This document shows positions 6,529 through 7,004 of a stretch of DNA of 7,004 nt, piece by piece (position 1 is the first letter of the stretch; each line of letters begins with the position of its first letter). The translations under genes were made by a program, and so were the position numbers. Under the pieces are notes generated by a model. The model was not told where the DNA came from. It searched no databases and saw only the letters and a program-made list of their open reading frames with translations. Source of the stretch: an uncultured Synergistales bacterium (lineage in GTDB: Bacteria > Synergistota > Synergistia > Synergistales > Aminobacteriaceae); assembly GCA_905236605.1 (NCBI GenBank), contig CAJORD010000162.1:1-7004 (forward strand), in the 5' to 3' direction.

Positions 6529-6622
6529 GATTTTTGCCTCAATTCCGCAGAAATTAAATGTCATTCAGACATTTAATCCCCGTTGGACGATGAGCCCTGC
6601 TTCTCACCCGGGACTCCCTCAT
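6529..6622 (-). promoter_or_regulatory. Structured 5' leader of the miniprotein mRNA
   Basis: From the expected transcription start near 6622, the ~94-nt leader contains the following, in order: TGAGGGAGT (6621-6613), which can pair with the intercistronic loop; a hairpin GGTGAG/CTCATC (6608-6603 with 6594-6589); a perfect 10-bp hairpin (6577-6553) with a 5-nt loop; then the ribosome-binding site. A competing pairing of CCCG (6610-6607) with CGGG (6582-6579) could enclose the first hairpin. It matches no riboswitch class I know by sequence. Confidence 0.5.
6553..6577 (-). promoter_or_regulatory. Perfect 10-bp leader hairpin upstream of the miniprotein start
   Basis: ATTAAATGTC (6577-6568) and GACATTTAAT (6562-6553) flank a TGAAT loop on the minus strand. 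The stem can be lengthened by G-T pairs with the preceding GGGG run. It ends 12 nt before the GAGG ribosome-binding site. It is AT-rich and lacks a T-tract, so a role in mRNA stability or translation is more likely than termination. Confidence 0.6.
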
Positions 6623-6628
6623 ACGTTA

Positions 6629-6637
6629 ATTATAACA
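6629..6637 (-). promoter_or_regulatory. Extended -10 promoter of the miniprotein-thioesterase operon
   Basis: TGTTATAAT on the minus strand is a perfect extended -10. The -35 position holds only a weak ATTATA-like hexamer, which coincides with the -10 of the opposing gyrB promoter. The predicted start near 6622 coincides with the first base of the 9-nt fold-back element, which supports both calls. Confidence 0.7.
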
Positions 6638-6648
6638 AATTCGCATTT

Positions 6649-6657
6649 TGCTATAAT
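6649..6657 (+). promoter_or_regulatory. Extended -10 promoter of gyrB
   Basis: TGCTATAAT on the plus strand is a perfect extended -10, 38 nt upstream of the gyrB ATG; transcription should begin near 6664. It is divergent from the miniprotein promoter, with the two -10 hexamers only 17 bp apart (6635-6651). RNA polymerase could therefore not occupy both at once. Confidence 0.7.
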
Positions 6658-6673
6658 TTCTCTTGATATTGAA

Positions 6674-6695
6674 GAGGAGCTAAAAAATTTTTTCT
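6674..6695 (+). promoter_or_regulatory. gyrB ribosome-binding site with long, palindromic spacer
   Basis: GAGGAG (6674-6679) is the only good Shine-Dalgarno sequence, but it lies 16 nt before the ATG, well beyond the usual 5-10. The spacer contains the perfect palindrome AAAAAATTTTTT (6682-6693). If it folds, or is bypassed, the effective distance shortens. The only closer in-frame candidate is ATT at 6687, which is an improbable start codon. Confidence 0.5.
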
Positions 6696-7004
6696 ATGGA
6701 TAATAACATCACTAACACTTCATCGAATTACGGAGCTGAAAGTATAAAAGTCCTCGAAGGACTAGAAGCCGTTCGCAAACGTCCCGGAATGTATATCGGC
6801 GACACTGGAGAACGTGGACTTCATCATCTTGTTTACGAGGTCGTTGATAATTCTGTTGACGAGGCTATGGCAGGTTTCTGCGACGAAATTAAAATCACTA
6901 TTCATACAGACGAAAGCATCAGCGTTCAAGATAACGGGCGCGGCATTCCTACAGATCCTCACCCTTATAACGGCAGACCGACTAGCGAAGTTGTTTTGAC
7001 GGTC
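6696..7004 (+). CDS. gyrB: DNA gyrase subunit B, N-terminal part (continues beyond window)
   Basis: The first 103 codons encode the start of the GHKL ATPase domain of the type II topoisomerase subunit that, with GyrA, introduces negative supercoils using ATP. Recognisable are VLEGLEAVRKRPGMYIGDT (19-37), GLHHLVYEVVDNSVDEAMAG (41-60) and QDNGRGIP (78-85). By alignment with E. coli GyrB, Glu48 is the catalytic base, Asn52 binds Mg2+ and Asp79 contacts the adenine. ParE shares these motifs; gyrB is preferred because of the overall wording, but the visible part cannot exclude parE. No dnaA, dnaN or recF is visible upstream; instead gyrB is divergent from the miniprotein gene. The ATG at 6696-6698 is the only plausible start, since a TAA at 6681-6683 closes the frame. 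Confidence 0.93.
   Translation, partial: MDNNITNTSSNYGAESIKVLEGLEAVRKRPGMYIGDTGERGLHHLVYEVVDNSVDEAMAGFCDEIKITIHTDESISVQDNGRGIPTDPHPYNGRPTSEVVLTV

Noticed and set aside
6331..6622. A classical structural RNA (tmRNA, RNase P RNA, SRP RNA or 6S RNA), suggested by the pairing ends.
   Set aside because: None of the conserved sequence blocks I know for these RNAs is present, and a well-formed small coding frame with its own ribosome-binding site occupies the middle.
6295..6695. A chromosomal replication origin near gyrB.
   Set aside because: No DnaA boxes (TTATCCACA-like clusters) or AT-rich unwinding repeats are visible, and the neighbours are not dnaA/dnaN.
6500..6703. Plus-strand 67-codon frame crossing the miniprotein leader and the gyrB start.
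   Set aside because: It runs through the promoters and into gyrB out of frame, has no good ribosome-binding site, and overlaps structured leader RNA on the other strand.
6762..6999. Short frames on both strands within the gyrB 5' part.
   Set aside because: gyrB is a conserved gene in its own frame; these are shadows.

Overview
The window (about 43-45% GC by eye) looks like chromosomal DNA of an anaerobic, probably gut-associated, low-to-mid GC bacterium. A Firmicutes-type or Synergistota-type lineage is an inference from the MepA-like MATE pump, the GTG and TTG starts, the purine-rich Shine-Dalgarno sites and a secreted protein with Tp47-like modules. The sequence does not fix the genus, and no phage, transposon, CRISPR or tRNA/rRNA gene is visible.

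Layout: (1) 1-2905, minus strand: a very long open frame that runs off the left edge. It starts with GTG, has a signal peptide, then two tandem copies of a ~320-335-residue module resembling the Treponema Tp47 fold family, a further domain and a Pro/Asp-rich linker. (2) 2906-3046: divergent promoter region. (3) 3047-4369, plus strand: rarA (mgsA), the AAA+ replication-fork maintenance ATPase. (4) 4366-5787, minus strand: a MepA-like MATE efflux transporter that meets rarA tail to tail with a 4-bp overlap. (5) 5788-5886: a promoter and a strong intrinsic terminator in the leader of the MATE gene. This is a good candidate for a ligand-controlled attenuator; guanidine-IV (mepA motif) is the first guess. 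(6) 5887-6294, minus strand: a YbgC-like hotdog acyl-CoA thioesterase. (7) 6391-6528, minus strand: a 45-codon gene for a basic/hydrophobic miniprotein, with a structured leader and a 3' segment complementary to the 5' end of its own transcript. (8) 6596-6695: closely spaced divergent extended -10 promoters. (9) 6696-7004, plus strand: the first 103 codons of gyrB.

The minus-strand genes miniprotein - thioesterase - MATE probably form one transcription unit. It is driven by the promoter at 6629-6637, with an internal promoter and terminator/attenuator before the MATE gene. gyrB and rarA are housekeeping genes read the other way. The most interesting parts are not the large genes. They are the MATE leader and the miniprotein locus, whose fold-back complementarity, leader hairpins and possible antisense promoter resemble a type I toxin mRNA or another RNA-regulated small-protein gene. 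Both interpretations are hypotheses from sequence reading only.
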